Assembly: GCA_035515055.1 (NCBI GenBank)
Contig: DATJBV010000036.1
Location: forward strand, 1-64,000
Direction of reading: 5' to 3'
DNA length: 64,000 nt
Source of the DNA: Pollutimonas sp035515055
Lineage (GTDB): Bacteria; Pseudomonadota; Gammaproteobacteria; Burkholderiales; Burkholderiaceae_B
Part shown: positions 49,948 to 58,562 of the stretch, piece by piece
Numbering within the stretch: position 1 is the first letter of the stretch
Layout: each line of letters opens with the position of its first letter
The notes under the pieces: model-generated
Seen by the model: the letters and a program-made list of their open reading frames with translations, nothing else
Databases searched by the model: none
Told to the model about the DNA's origin: nothing
Made by a program: the position numbers and the translations under genes

Positions 49948-50471
49948 GAGTGGGCGTCATCCTTGTCAGTCAACTTATCGTGGCCCATCAACCACGCCGT
50001 GGCGCGCCGATGATCGTCTTCGCTCAAGCCGGTGTGGGGCAGCGGCCGCCGGCGGCGCACAGCCATTCCAAGTCCAACAACGCCGCCCAGAAAAAGAATG
50101 GCTGGACCACCCCAAAGCAGCAGCGTGATCGCCTTGAACGGGGGCGCATACAAGACAAAATCGCCATAACGGTCGACCATGTACCGCAAGATGTCATCTT
50201 CGCCCTTGCCGGCGACGAGCTGTTCACGAACTTGCCTGCGCAAATCCTGGGCCAGCGGCGCGTCCGACTCGGCGATGGATTGGTTCTGGCATACAAGGCA
50301 GCGCAGTTTATGGGAAAGGGCCTGTACTTGCGCATTCAGCGCTGGCGTAGCCGATGGGTCCATGGCTTCGGCGCTGGACGGCGGCATCCATCCATAGCAC
50401 GCCAGCGCCATCAGCATGGCGGCAGTGCGAATCGATGCGCGGTCAATTGCGCGGCGCTTCTTGGTTTGCAC
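49944..50471 (-). CDS. ccmH: Cytochrome c biogenesis thiol protein CcmH
   Basis: Protein of 175 residues. The redox motif LRCLVCQN (Cys58, Cys61) reduces apocytochrome c thiols; a membrane helix ILFLGGVVGLGMAV follows. Signal anchor near residue 20. The GTG start at 50471 overlaps the ccmG 3' end by 29 bases; the start could also be a downstream Met. Short CcmH separate from CcmI, unlike the fused E. coli protein. Confidence 0.9.
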   Translation of the reverse strand: MQTKKRRAIDRASIRTAAMLMALACYGWMPPSSAEAMDPSATPALNAQVQALSHKLRCLVCQNQSIAESDAPLAQDLRRQVREQLVAGKGEDDILRYMVDRYGDFVLYAPPFKAITLLLWGGPAILFLGGVVGLGMAVRRRRPLPHTGLSEDDHRRATAWLMGHDKLTDKDDAHS

Positions 50472-51054
50472 GCTTGATCTCGTTTATTCGTGGAAGGAGG
50501 ACGGCCTCGAAAACCTGTGGGGTAATGGGCCCGGTATGCTTGTAGCGTATGCGTCCGTTCTGGTCGATGATGAACGTTTCCGGCACGCCGTAGACTCCAA
50601 AGTCAATGCCTGTGCGGCCGTCCACGTCCAACACCGTCAGTTCATAGGGGTTGCCGTGTTTACTTAGCCAGGCATTGGCGCGGCGGATCGCCATTAGCGT
50701 TTCATCGGCCATCGCCATGCCGCGCACGTTCAAGGCACCATCGCCGCGCGCCTCTTTATAGTTCAGGCCAATAATGGGCACGATGCCGCGCCTGGCAATC
50801 TCGACCAGCATTGCATGCTCTTCACGGCAGGCAACACACCATGTCGCCCAAACATTCATCAGCCACACGCGCGATCGCATTTCTTCGGGGCCGAACCGGG
50901 TTTGCGGATCGTCGAGCCGCGGCAATCGAAACTCGGGCACCGGCTTGTCGATAAGTGGCGATGGTATTTCGCGCGGATTCAACGTCAAGCCAAAGGCAAG
51001 AAAACCGGCCAGTATCAACAACAGGAAAAAAGGCAACAAGGACTTCAGTCGCAT
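50443..51054 (-). CDS. ccmG: Thiol:disulfide interchange protein CcmG/DsbE
   Basis: Protein of 203 residues, anchored by an N-terminal helix, with a periplasmic thioredoxin fold. Active site WATWCVAC (Cys73, Cys76), then GLNYKEARGDGALN and GVPETFIIDQNG. It supplies reducing power for haem attachment to c-type cytochromes. ATG at 51054 overlaps the ccmF end by 10 bases. Confidence 0.94.
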   Translation of the reverse strand: MRLKSLLPFFLLLILAGFLAFGLTLNPREIPSPLIDKPVPEFRLPRLDDPQTRFGPEEMRSRVWLMNVWATWCVACREEHAMLVEIARRGIVPIIGLNYKEARGDGALNVRGMAMADETLMAIRRANAWLSKHGNPYELTVLDVDGRTGIDFGVYGVPETFIIDQNGRIRYKHTGPITPQVFEAVLLPRINEIKRANQEAPRN

Positions 51055-52997
51055 CGCCGCACCTTTGCCACGCGCCGGTAACGGCGGTCGGAGGCGGCAA
51101 AGATGCCGCCCAGGCCCATGAGCACGCATCCAGCCCAGATCCAGCTGATAAAGGGCCGGTGATGGAGATGAATGATCCAACTCTCGTCGTCCAGCGGTTC
51201 GCCCAGCGAGACGTAAATATCGCGAAACAGGCCAACGTCGATAGCTGCCTCGGTCATCGGCATTTGCTGAGTTATATAAAGACGCTTCTCAGGATGCAGC
51301 AACGCCAATGGCTGATCGTTGCGCCCTAGCGCCAGCGTGCCGCGCGCCGCATCGTAGTTCGGGCCGGCCACTTCGCGAATGTCATTCAACATCACATCGT
51401 GCCCGGCAAACGCGACGCGTTCACCGACGCGCATCTTTACATCGAGGCTGGACTGCATGCTGCCTACCATCGTGACACCGATCACGAAAACCCCTATCCC
51501 CAGATGCGACACCCACATCCCCCACCAGGCCCCTGGAATGGAACGCATGCGGGCAGCGAGCGTGGCCGAGCCCCTTGCCCGCAGGCGTCCGGCAAGCAAC
51601 TGCAGGCTTGCCAGTACGACCCATGCCGCCAGGAAAATGCCCAGAACGCCGCGCCATCCCGCCTGATCGACCAATCTTCCGATCGCAAGACCGATAATGA
51701 CGCTTGCCGTGAACGCCAGCGCCACTTGGCGCAGCGCCCTGCCCAAGCCGTGATTCTTCCAGTTCAAAAATGGGCCGAACATCATCAAGACGATGACGGG
51801 CGCCATGAGGGGCACAAAGACCGCTTCGAAGTACGGAGGGCCGACCGATATCTTGCCCAGGCCAAGCGCGTCCAAAAGCAGGGGGTACAACGTGCCCAGC
51901 AGTACAGAGGCCGCAACGACGGAGAGCAGAACGTTATTCGCCAACAACGACGTCTCGCGCGAGACCATGGCAAAGGTGCCGCCACCGGCCAGCCGCGGCG
52001 CGCGCCACGCGTATAGCAATAAGGACGACCCGATCACGAAGACCAGGAAGCCCAATATGAACAGGCCCCGGTTCGGATCCGTGGCAAACGCATGCACGCT
52101 GGTCAATACCCCTGAACGAACCAGGAATGTTCCAAGGAGCGACAATGAGAACGTACTGATGGCAAGCAGCACCGTCCAGCTGCGGAACGCGCCCCGTTTT
52201 TCGGTGACCGCCAGCGAGTGGATCAAGGCGGTACCCAGCAGCCACGGGATGAACGACGCATTTTCTACCGCATCCCAGAACCACCATCCGCCCCAGCCCA
52301 GCTCGTAATAAGCCCAGGCGGATCCCACCGCGATGCCCGCTGTCAGGAATACCCACGCCGCCGTGGTCCATGGCCGCGACCAACGCGCCCATGCCGCATC
52401 GAGACGTCCGGATATGAGGGCGGCCATGGCAAACGCAAAGGCCACCGAAAAGCCGACGTAACCCATGTAGAGCAGCGGCGGGTGGATGATCATCCCCGGA
52501 TCCTGGAGGAGCGGATTAAGATCCTGCCCCTCGGCGGCGGCCGGCAACAGCCTGAGGAAGGGGTTGGATGTAAGGAGCATGAAGGCAATGAAGCCAACGC
52601 TCACCCACCCCAGCACGGCCAGCACCCTGGCCAGAAACTCCGGCGGCAAGCCGCGTGAGAACACGGTGACGGCAATCGTCCATAGCGAGAGCGACAATCC
52701 CCACAGCAATAAGGAACCCTCGTGGCTTCCCCACACCGCGGTCAGGCGGTACATGAGCGGCGTGGCGGTGTTCGAGTGCATGGCTACGTAGACGACCGAA
52801 AAATCATTCTCGACAAACAGCCAGCCCAGGCACACGAACGAAACGAGCAGGAACAGGAATTGACCCAGGGCAGCCGGACCCGCCACACGCATGAGCGCAA
52901 CGCGATGTACATGCGCGCCGATCAGCGGAACCGTGGCCTGCACGAGCGCCAGCGCGAGTGCCAGGATCAGGGCGAAATGCCCGAGCTCAGCGATCAT
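51045..52997 (-). CDS. ccmF: Cytochrome c haem lyase subunit CcmF
   Basis: Membrane protein of 650 residues with about fifteen helices and the WWD tryptophan-rich motif GWGGWWFWDAVENASFIPW, plus periplasmic haem-handling histidines. It forms the haem lyase with CcmH and CcmI. ATG at 52997 overlaps the ccmE stop (ATGA). Confidence 0.95.
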   Translation of the reverse strand: MIAELGHFALILALALALVQATVPLIGAHVHRVALMRVAGPAALGQFLFLLVSFVCLGWLFVENDFSVVYVAMHSNTATPLMYRLTAVWGSHEGSLLLWGLSLSLWTIAVTVFSRGLPPEFLARVLAVLGWVSVGFIAFMLLTSNPFLRLLPAAAEGQDLNPLLQDPGMIIHPPLLYMGYVGFSVAFAFAMAALISGRLDAAWARWSRPWTTAAWVFLTAGIAVGSAWAYYELGWGGWWFWDAVENASFIPWLLGTALIHSLAVTEKRGAFRSWTVLLAISTFSLSLLGTFLVRSGVLTSVHAFATDPNRGLFILGFLVFVIGSSLLLYAWRAPRLAGGGTFAMVSRETSLLANNVLLSVVAASVLLGTLYPLLLDALGLGKISVGPPYFEAVFVPLMAPVIVLMMFGPFLNWKNHGLGRALRQVALAFTASVIIGLAIGRLVDQAGWRGVLGIFLAAWVVLASLQLLAGRLRARGSATLAARMRSIPGAWWGMWVSHLGIGVFVIGVTMVGSMQSSLDVKMRVGERVAFAGHDVMLNDIREVAGPNYDAARGTLALGRNDQPLALLHPEKRLYITQQMPMTEAAIDVGLFRDIYVSLGEPLDDESWIIHLHHRPFISWIWAGCVLMGLGGIFAASDRRYRRVAKVRRCD

Positions 52998-53440
52998 CGG
53001 CCCACCGTCCGCGCGGTCTTTTGCGCCTGCTCGAGGGCGTGGGCCGCCTCTGGCGGCATGTAGTTCTCATCATGCTTGGCCAGCACTTCCGTGGCATGAA
53101 ACATGCCGTCGGACGCGAGGCTTCCCTGGACAACAGCGCCTTTGCCGTCGCGAAACAAATCCGGCAGCGAACCCGTATAGGTCACTGGAACCGTCTTTAC
53201 GGTATCGGTGATCACGAACTGCACCGTCATGCCGTCGGGCTGCCGGCGTACCGATCCCGCCTCGACCATCCCGCCGATGCGCAGCACTTTCCCGGACACA
53301 GCCTTGCCCTCGGCCACTTCCGTAGGGGTATGAAAAAAGACCAAGTTCTGCTGGAACGCGGTAAGCACCAGGCCCACGGCTGCGGCAAGCAAGAGCAGGC
53401 CGCCGCAGACCAGCAATAAACGCTTGTGCCGAGCCTTCAT
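52994..53440 (-). CDS. ccmE: Haem chaperone CcmE
   Basis: Protein of 148 residues, one anchor helix and a beta-barrel domain. The haem-binding histidine is His123 in AKHDENYMP, with the conserved Tyr127. It carries haem from CcmC to CcmF. ATG at 53440 overlaps the ccmD stop (ATGA), with GAGGAG upstream. Confidence 0.94.
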   Translation of the reverse strand: MKARHKRLLLVCGGLLLLAAAVGLVLTAFQQNLVFFHTPTEVAEGKAVSGKVLRIGGMVEAGSVRRQPDGMTVQFVITDTVKTVPVTYTGSLPDLFRDGKGAVVQGSLASDGMFHATEVLAKHDENYMPPEAAHALEQAQKTARTVGR

Positions 53441-53586
53441 TGCGCTCCTCCCTTTCTGGACCCGCGCCGCCGCAATACCGAGGCCAGTTCCAATGCGATC
53501 AGCGCGACAGCGGCGCCATAACTGCCCCAGACGAAAAAGGCATCGCCCCCCATGCGCCAGAAGCTCGACCATGAATCCCAATGCAT
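53437..53586 (-). CDS. ccmD: Haem exporter subunit CcmD
   Basis: A 49-residue membrane protein: MHWDSWSSFWRMGGDAFF, then the helix VWGSYGAAVALIALELASVL, then RRRGSRKGG. The tryptophan-rich start and basic tail are typical. It is below the length of most gene calls but fits exactly between ccmC and ccmE, overlapping both by 1-4 bases. Confidence 0.9.
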   Translation of the reverse strand: MHWDSWSSFWRMGGDAFFVWGSYGAAVALIALELASVLRRRGSRKGGAQ

Positions 53587-54353
53587 CACGCGTTTTCTCC
53601 CGATGGTTGTTCAGTCGCCGTGGCCGTCCAGGCGGCATGGCGTTCCCGCTTCAGAATCAACGGCCGGACCCGCCATAGACTCACGGCAGCCGCGTATGAC
53701 CAGGCAGCGCATGCCATCAGCAGCATGCCGGCGAGCATAGTCATGGCCATGGACGGCGCCTGCGTCAAACTGACCGAGGCGCCCTGGTGCAGCGTATTCC
53801 ACCATTTCACCGAGAAATAAATGACGGGTACATTGATGGCGCCCACCAAGGCGATCACCGCGCCGGCCCTATCCGCCCGCGCCGGGTTGGCGATGGACCG
53901 GGTCAGCGCCATATGTCCCAAGTAAAGAAAGAACAACAACAGCTGGAATGTAAGCCGCGCGTCCCACACCCAGTAGGCGCCCCACGTCGGCTTGCCCCAA
54001 AGCGCGCCGGTCCAGAGAGCAAGAAAACAAAACATGGCGCCGGTGGGCGCCAACGCCCGGCTCATCAGGAACGACATCCGCGTATTCATGACCAGGCCGA
54101 CGCCGGACCAGAACGCCATGGCCAGGTAAATGATCATGGAGGCCCAGGCCGCCGGGACATGAATGAAGATGATCCGGTAGACCTCGCCCTGCTGGGCATC
54201 GGTGGGCGCGATGAAGAAGCCGACCCACACGCCCGCAACGGCAAAGAGCGCGGCCGCCATGGCGAAACGAGGCGCCAGCCATCCGGAGGCCCGATAGAAG
54301 GCCTGGGGCGCGGCATAGCGGAACAATAGGGTCTTATAGTGGAACAACGACAT
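53586..54353 (-). CDS. ccmC: Haem exporter subunit CcmC
   Basis: Membrane protein of 255 residues with six helices and the WWD motif WGKPTWGAYWVWDARLT. It loads haem onto CcmE. ATG at 54353, 3 bases after ccmB ends. Confidence 0.94.
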   Translation of the reverse strand: MSLFHYKTLLFRYAAPQAFYRASGWLAPRFAMAAALFAVAGVWVGFFIAPTDAQQGEVYRIIFIHVPAAWASMIIYLAMAFWSGVGLVMNTRMSFLMSRALAPTGAMFCFLALWTGALWGKPTWGAYWVWDARLTFQLLLFFLYLGHMALTRSIANPARADRAGAVIALVGAINVPVIYFSVKWWNTLHQGASVSLTQAPSMAMTMLAGMLLMACAAWSYAAAVSLWRVRPLILKRERHAAWTATATEQPSGENA

Positions 54354-54356
54354 CTC

Positions 54357-55031
54357 CTACTCCACAGCGATGCGCAAGGAGGCGGCACAGGCCCACGGCG
54401 CAAGAGCCAAGGTCCCGGCAAACGCGCCGGCGAGCAACATCAGGTGTGCCTGCCCGCCCATGCCTGAAACCTGGGCTTCCACGGCGCCCGCCCCAAAAAT
54501 CAGCACAGGAACAAATAAGGGCAGGACGAGCAAGGCGAGCAAGGCGCCACCGCTACGCAAGCCCAGGGTCAAGGCGGCACCTATGGCGCCCAGCCAGGCC
54601 AGAACAGGCGTGCCAAGCAACAGGCTGGCGACGAGCACCGGCAGCGCCTCGATTTCCAGCCCCAGCCACAAGCCCAATAAAGGAGCGGCCAGGATCACGG
54701 GAAAACAGCTGGCGAGCCAGTAGGCAAGCACTTTGGCGCCGACCCAGACGACAGCGGGTTCGCTCGACAAGATCAGCTGGTCGAGGACGCCGTCAGCGGC
54801 GTCCTGCGCGAATAGGCGCGGCAACGAGAGCAGGCATGACAACAAGGCGGAAACCCAGATCACACCCGGCGCGATCGCCCGTAGCTGATTCGGCTCGGCA
54901 CCGACACCCAACGGAAACAGGCAGACCACCACCACAAAAAAGCCGAGCGTCAGGAGAATATCGGTACGTTCGCGCCACGCGACCCTTAGGTCGCGACCCA
55001 GCATCGCGCAGAAGACATTCAACACACCCAT
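54357..55031 (-). CDS. ccmB: Haem exporter subunit CcmB
   Basis: Membrane protein of 224 residues with about six helices (GRDLRVAWRERTDILLTLGF, APGVIWVSALLSCLLSLPRL and FAQDAADGVLDQLILSSEP are typical). Membrane partner of the CcmA ATPase. ATG at 55031 overlaps the ccmA end by 13 bases; the frame extends upstream without similarity. Confidence 0.92.
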   Translation of the reverse strand: MGVLNVFCAMLGRDLRVAWRERTDILLTLGFFVVVVCLFPLGVGAEPNQLRAIAPGVIWVSALLSCLLSLPRLFAQDAADGVLDQLILSSEPAVVWVGAKVLAYWLASCFPVILAAPLLGLWLGLEIEALPVLVASLLLGTPVLAWLGAIGAALTLGLRSGGALLALLVLPLFVPVLIFGAGAVEAQVSGMGGQAHLMLLAGAFAGTLALAPWACAASLRIAVE

Positions 55032-55669
55032 GCCCCTACATCGAGCACCGCGACGGCTTGCGCATCGACCGCGTCCTGGTGAGTAATCATGACTACCAGC
55101 CCGCCTTTTGCGCAATGCGCGTGCAGCATCTCGGCAACGATAGCGATGGCATCGGCGTCCAGGGCCGCGAAGGGTTCGTCCAGCATCCACAAGGAACGCG
55201 CGTGCGACAGTGGAAGCCGCGCCAGTGCCGCCCGGCGCCGCTGTCCTTGGGACAGGACGCTCACCGGCAAATGCATCTGCCCGGCCATGCCCAGGCGCGC
55301 CAGCGCATCGGCGCAATGGCTCACCGCAGAGCTGTCGCCGGCGCACGCGGCGGCAAAGCGCAAGTTCTCGAGCGGGGTAAGGCCCTCATTCAGCGCCAAT
55401 GCATGTCCTAGATAAAGCGAATCTCTCTGAAACGCCTCGGGATGTTCGCTTATGGAGCGGCCATGCCAGCACACGGCGCCCTCTTCCGGCACGGCCAGGC
55501 CGGCAAGAATACGTAGCAGGCTCGTCTTGCCGATGCCGTTGGTGCCCGCTAATCGCAGCATTTGGCCACGGGCGACTTGCATGCCGAGACCGCGAAATAG
55601 CATCCGCTCACCCTTCAGGCATGCAAGGCCTGTGGCCTCGAGTGCGAACTCCCCGTCTGCTTGCCGCAT
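55019..55669 (-). CDS. ccmA: Haem exporter ATPase CcmA
   Basis: ABC ATPase of 216 residues: Walker A GTNGIGKTS (42-50), signature LSQGQRRRAALARL, Walker B LWMLDEPFAALD, switch His in ITHQDA. It uses ATP to release haem-loaded CcmE. Starts 3 bases after napC, so ccm is part of the nap transcription unit. Confidence 0.94.
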   Translation of the reverse strand: MRQADGEFALEATGLACLKGERMLFRGLGMQVARGQMLRLAGTNGIGKTSLLRILAGLAVPEEGAVCWHGRSISEHPEAFQRDSLYLGHALALNEGLTPLENLRFAAACAGDSSAVSHCADALARLGMAGQMHLPVSVLSQGQRRRAALARLPLSHARSLWMLDEPFAALDADAIAIVAEMLHAHCAKGGLVVMITHQDAVDAQAVAVLDVGAWVC

Positions 55670-55672
55670 TGC

Positions 55673-56305
55673 CTACTTCGCCGCCGCTCCCGTACTGGCG
55701 GGATGGAACACCTCCGGCGCAACTTCGCCCGAGGTACGGTCCGCGCCCACCCCCTGGTGCACGGGCGGCAGCGCATGTGCAATTCCCTTGTGGCAATCAA
55801 TACACGTCTGGCCGTCCGTGAAACCCTGCTGGTGCATGTCGCTTGCGCGCCTGCCTTGCACGGCATAGTCGAACGAACTGAACTTGTGGCAGTTGCGGCA
55901 CTCCTGGGAGTCGTTTGCCTTCATCCGCTTCCATTCACGGCTTGCCATCGCAAGGCGGTGATCGGCGAACTTTTCGGGCGTATCTATCGTGCCCAGGACT
56001 TTACCCAGCAATTCGTTGGACGCCTGTATCTTGCGTATCATCTTCGGTCCCCACTCGCGTGGGACATGGCAGTCCGGGCAGGTGGCGCGCACGCCGGAGG
56101 CGTTCTGATAGTGGACCGTATTGCGGTATTCCGCGTACACGTTGTCCTTCATTTCATGGCACGAGATACAGAATGGCTCTGTATTAGTGGCTTCCAGGCT
56201 CCAGTTGAATCCGCCCCAAAAGATGACCCCGAGGATGAAGCCCGAAATGACGACGCCCCAGCCGCGTCGTCGCCCTTTAAAGATACCTTTGCTGCTTTTT
56301 TCCAT
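55673..56305 (-). CDS. napC: Periplasmic nitrate reductase tetrahaem cytochrome NapC
   Basis: Protein of 210 residues. One N-terminal anchor helix (16-34) and four haem c motifs: CISCH (46-50), CPDCH (76-80), CRNCH (136-140), CIDCH (168-172). It passes electrons from quinol to NapAB. ATG at 56305. Adjacent ccm genes mature its haems. Confidence 0.95.
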   Translation of the reverse strand: MEKSSKGIFKGRRRGWGVVISGFILGVIFWGGFNWSLEATNTEPFCISCHEMKDNVYAEYRNTVHYQNASGVRATCPDCHVPREWGPKMIRKIQASNELLGKVLGTIDTPEKFADHRLAMASREWKRMKANDSQECRNCHKFSSFDYAVQGRRASDMHQQGFTDGQTCIDCHKGIAHALPPVHQGVGADRTSGEVAPEVFHPASTGAAAK

Positions 56306-56342
56306 GATGTCAGATGCTCCGATGATTTGGCGCGGGTGGCGC

Positions 56343-56789
56343 TTAGCGCAGCCCTTCAACCCGTTGGAAGGTGTTTCCCACCAATGGCTTGGCGTCCGTC
56401 TGCGACGCATGACATTGCATACAGAAATAGCGGCGCGGCGATACATTGGATAGCTCGCCGCCGTCGCGGTCCTTGAAATGGGTCAGGCTCACTTTGGTCG
56501 CGCCTGTCTCGCGATAGCGGCTCCATGAGTGGCAGTCCATGCAACGATTGAAGTTCATCGTCACTTCGTAGCCATCGGTCTTGTGCGGCACCAGGGGCGG
56601 CTGCTGCACAAAGTCCCTGGGCAGCGGGGGGCCGTCGGGCAATTGCTTATGATTGCCGAGAGGCGCTTCGGGCGCGTCGACCGCCGCCGACCGCAAGGTC
56701 TTGACGGGGGTCTCTGCGGTTACCGCGGCGGTGAAAAAACTCAGCGCCGCCGCAAGCGCCAACGCAAAACGGAACTTCGATTGCTTCAT
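56343..56789 (-). CDS. napB: Periplasmic nitrate reductase dihaem subunit NapB
   Basis: Protein of 148 residues. Signal peptide to about residue 25; two haem motifs CMDCH (83-87) and CMQCH (123-127). Small subunit of NapA. ATG at 56789 overlaps the napH stop, with AGGAG upstream. Confidence 0.95.
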   Translation of the reverse strand: MKQSKFRFALALAAALSFFTAAVTAETPVKTLRSAAVDAPEAPLGNHKQLPDGPPLPRDFVQQPPLVPHKTDGYEVTMNFNRCMDCHSWSRYRETGATKVSLTHFKDRDGGELSNVSPRRYFCMQCHASQTDAKPLVGNTFQRVEGLR

Positions 56790-57688
56790 GACTCGCTCCT
56801 GTGTAGTCGGGTCGAAATACGGAAAACATCCTGGGCGCATACGTCGATGCAACGGCCACACGTCGTACAGTCACCATCAAGAATCAGTGCGTGATCCTGC
56901 CCGACGCCCTTGAGCGCCGGACGTATCACTTGCCATTCGGGACAAACGGCAAAGCAGTCCATGCAGTCGTTGCAGGCGCCCCGATTGGTGGCCTCGATGC
57001 GCAGCAGGGCCACGCCGCCCAGCAAGCCGTAGAAGGCTCCCTGGGGACATAGATGCCCACACCAGCCATGGCTGGCTATCAAGAGATCGTAGAAAAAGAC
57101 GCCAATGACAATGCCCCAGGCCAGCCCAAAGCCGAATACCAGCCCGCGATGCAGCATCGACACCGGGTTTACCCATTCCCAGGCGAGCCCGCCGGTCATG
57201 GTTGCGGCGATCATCACGAATATCAACAGCCAATAGCGGGTCGAGGCGGCCGGGGCCTTGTTGCCTTTTATACCCAGGCGGCGCCGCAACCAGGCCGCCG
57301 CGTCCGTGACGATGTTCATGGGACAAACCCACGAGCAATACAGTCTTCCACCGAATAAAAGATAGAACGCGAGGACGAGCGCCCCGCCCACCAGGGCGTC
57401 GCGATATGGAATATGGCCAGCGGCAAACGATTGGGCCAGGACGAAGGGATCGGCCATGGGCACGACGCCAAGCAATAGGCTTGCGCTAAGGTTTCCCTGG
57501 ATCACCCACACGCCCAGCCAGGGTCCCAGTAAAAAGATCCCCAATATGCCGAACTGGGACAGCCGGCGCAGCAATAGCCAGTGGTGGGCGCGCCACCACC
57601 CTTTGGTCTGTACTGCCTCGACGCCGGGGCGCTTGCCGGCGCGCATGCCGGTCGCGGCGGCGCCCTGCCTTGCGTCGCCCGCCGTCAT
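56786..57688 (-). CDS. napH: Quinol dehydrogenase membrane component NapH
   Basis: Iron-sulphur membrane protein of 300 residues. Four helices with cytoplasmic CSWVCP and CGHLCP motifs and two C-terminal [4Fe-4S] motifs CNDCMDCFAVCP and CTTCGRCIDVC. With NapG it oxidises ubiquinol. ATG at 57688 overlaps the napG stop (ATGA). Confidence 0.93.
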   Translation of the reverse strand: MTAGDARQGAAATGMRAGKRPGVEAVQTKGWWRAHHWLLLRRLSQFGILGIFLLGPWLGVWVIQGNLSASLLLGVVPMADPFVLAQSFAAGHIPYRDALVGGALVLAFYLLFGGRLYCSWVCPMNIVTDAAAWLRRRLGIKGNKAPAASTRYWLLIFVMIAATMTGGLAWEWVNPVSMLHRGLVFGFGLAWGIVIGVFFYDLLIASHGWCGHLCPQGAFYGLLGGVALLRIEATNRGACNDCMDCFAVCPEWQVIRPALKGVGQDHALILDGDCTTCGRCIDVCAQDVFRISTRLHRSES

Positions 57689-58542
57689 GGTTTCCACGCT
57701 GGGTTAAGCGCGCCTGGCGCATCCGAGTGCAGACGGGTATCGCCATACGCGCGATCTTCCATGCCGCGCACGGGCAGTTCGACTTGCTCGCCGATCAGCG
57801 AGCCGCCGGCCGCCTCCTTCTCTTCCCACCCACGGCGGTAGTACTCGGCCCGCGACCCCTGGGCCAATCGCCGCGGCAATACCTTGATGGCCGCCTCGCC
57901 GGGCAGCACACAGGATTTTTCGCATTTTCCGCAGCCCGTGCAATGATCGGAATGCACCGTCGGCAGCAGCATGGCGTGGCGGTCGGATCGCGGATTATGG
58001 GTGCGTTCCAGGGTAATGGCCTTGTCGATGACGGGGCAGACCCGGTAGCAAACATCGCAGCGCAATCCCAGGAAGTTAAGGCAATTTTCCTCGTCGATCA
58101 GAACGGCGAGCCCCATGCGCGCCTCGTCGATATCGGTCAGTGCATGATCGAGCGCCCCCGTCGGACAAATGTCGACGCAGGGAATGTCTGCGCACATTTC
58201 GCAAGGGATCTGGCGCGCTTCGAAGTAAGGCGTTCCCGTGGCCACGCCGCCGCCCAACGTCGCGAGCGAGAGCGTGTCGTATGGGCAGGAGCGCACACAC
58301 AAGCCGCAGCGCACGCATGCCGCCAGGAAATCAGCCTCGGCAAGCGCACCGGGGGGTCGGATGGCCGTAGGCGGCAGCGCGCGCGCCTGCCGTGCATGCA
58401 GGCCAGCGCCAAGCGCCAGCAGGCCGCCAACACTCGCGGTGCCGGCTGCCTGCTTGATGAACCTGCGCCGCGACGCGGACGTCGCCGGACGCCCTGGGGC
58501 GACTGGAGTATCGTCTGCTGTCTTGCGCGTCGTCTTGTTCAT
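57685..58542 (-). CDS. napG: Ferredoxin-type protein NapG
   Basis: Protein of 285 residues. Tat signal SRRRFIKQAAG (about 26-36), then four [4Fe-4S] motifs: CVRCGLCVRSCP, CEMCADIPCVDICP, CLNFLGLRCDVCYRVCP and CTGCGKCEKSCVLP. Periplasmic partner of NapH. ATG at 58542; the frame opens at 58590. Confidence 0.93.
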   Translation of the reverse strand: MNKTTRKTADDTPVAPGRPATSASRRRFIKQAAGTASVGGLLALGAGLHARQARALPPTAIRPPGALAEADFLAACVRCGLCVRSCPYDTLSLATLGGGVATGTPYFEARQIPCEMCADIPCVDICPTGALDHALTDIDEARMGLAVLIDEENCLNFLGLRCDVCYRVCPVIDKAITLERTHNPRSDRHAMLLPTVHSDHCTGCGKCEKSCVLPGEAAIKVLPRRLAQGSRAEYYRRGWEEKEAAGGSLIGEQVELPVRGMEDRAYGDTRLHSDAPGALNPAWKP

Positions 58543-58562
58543 CGCGTTTCCGACCCTGTCGT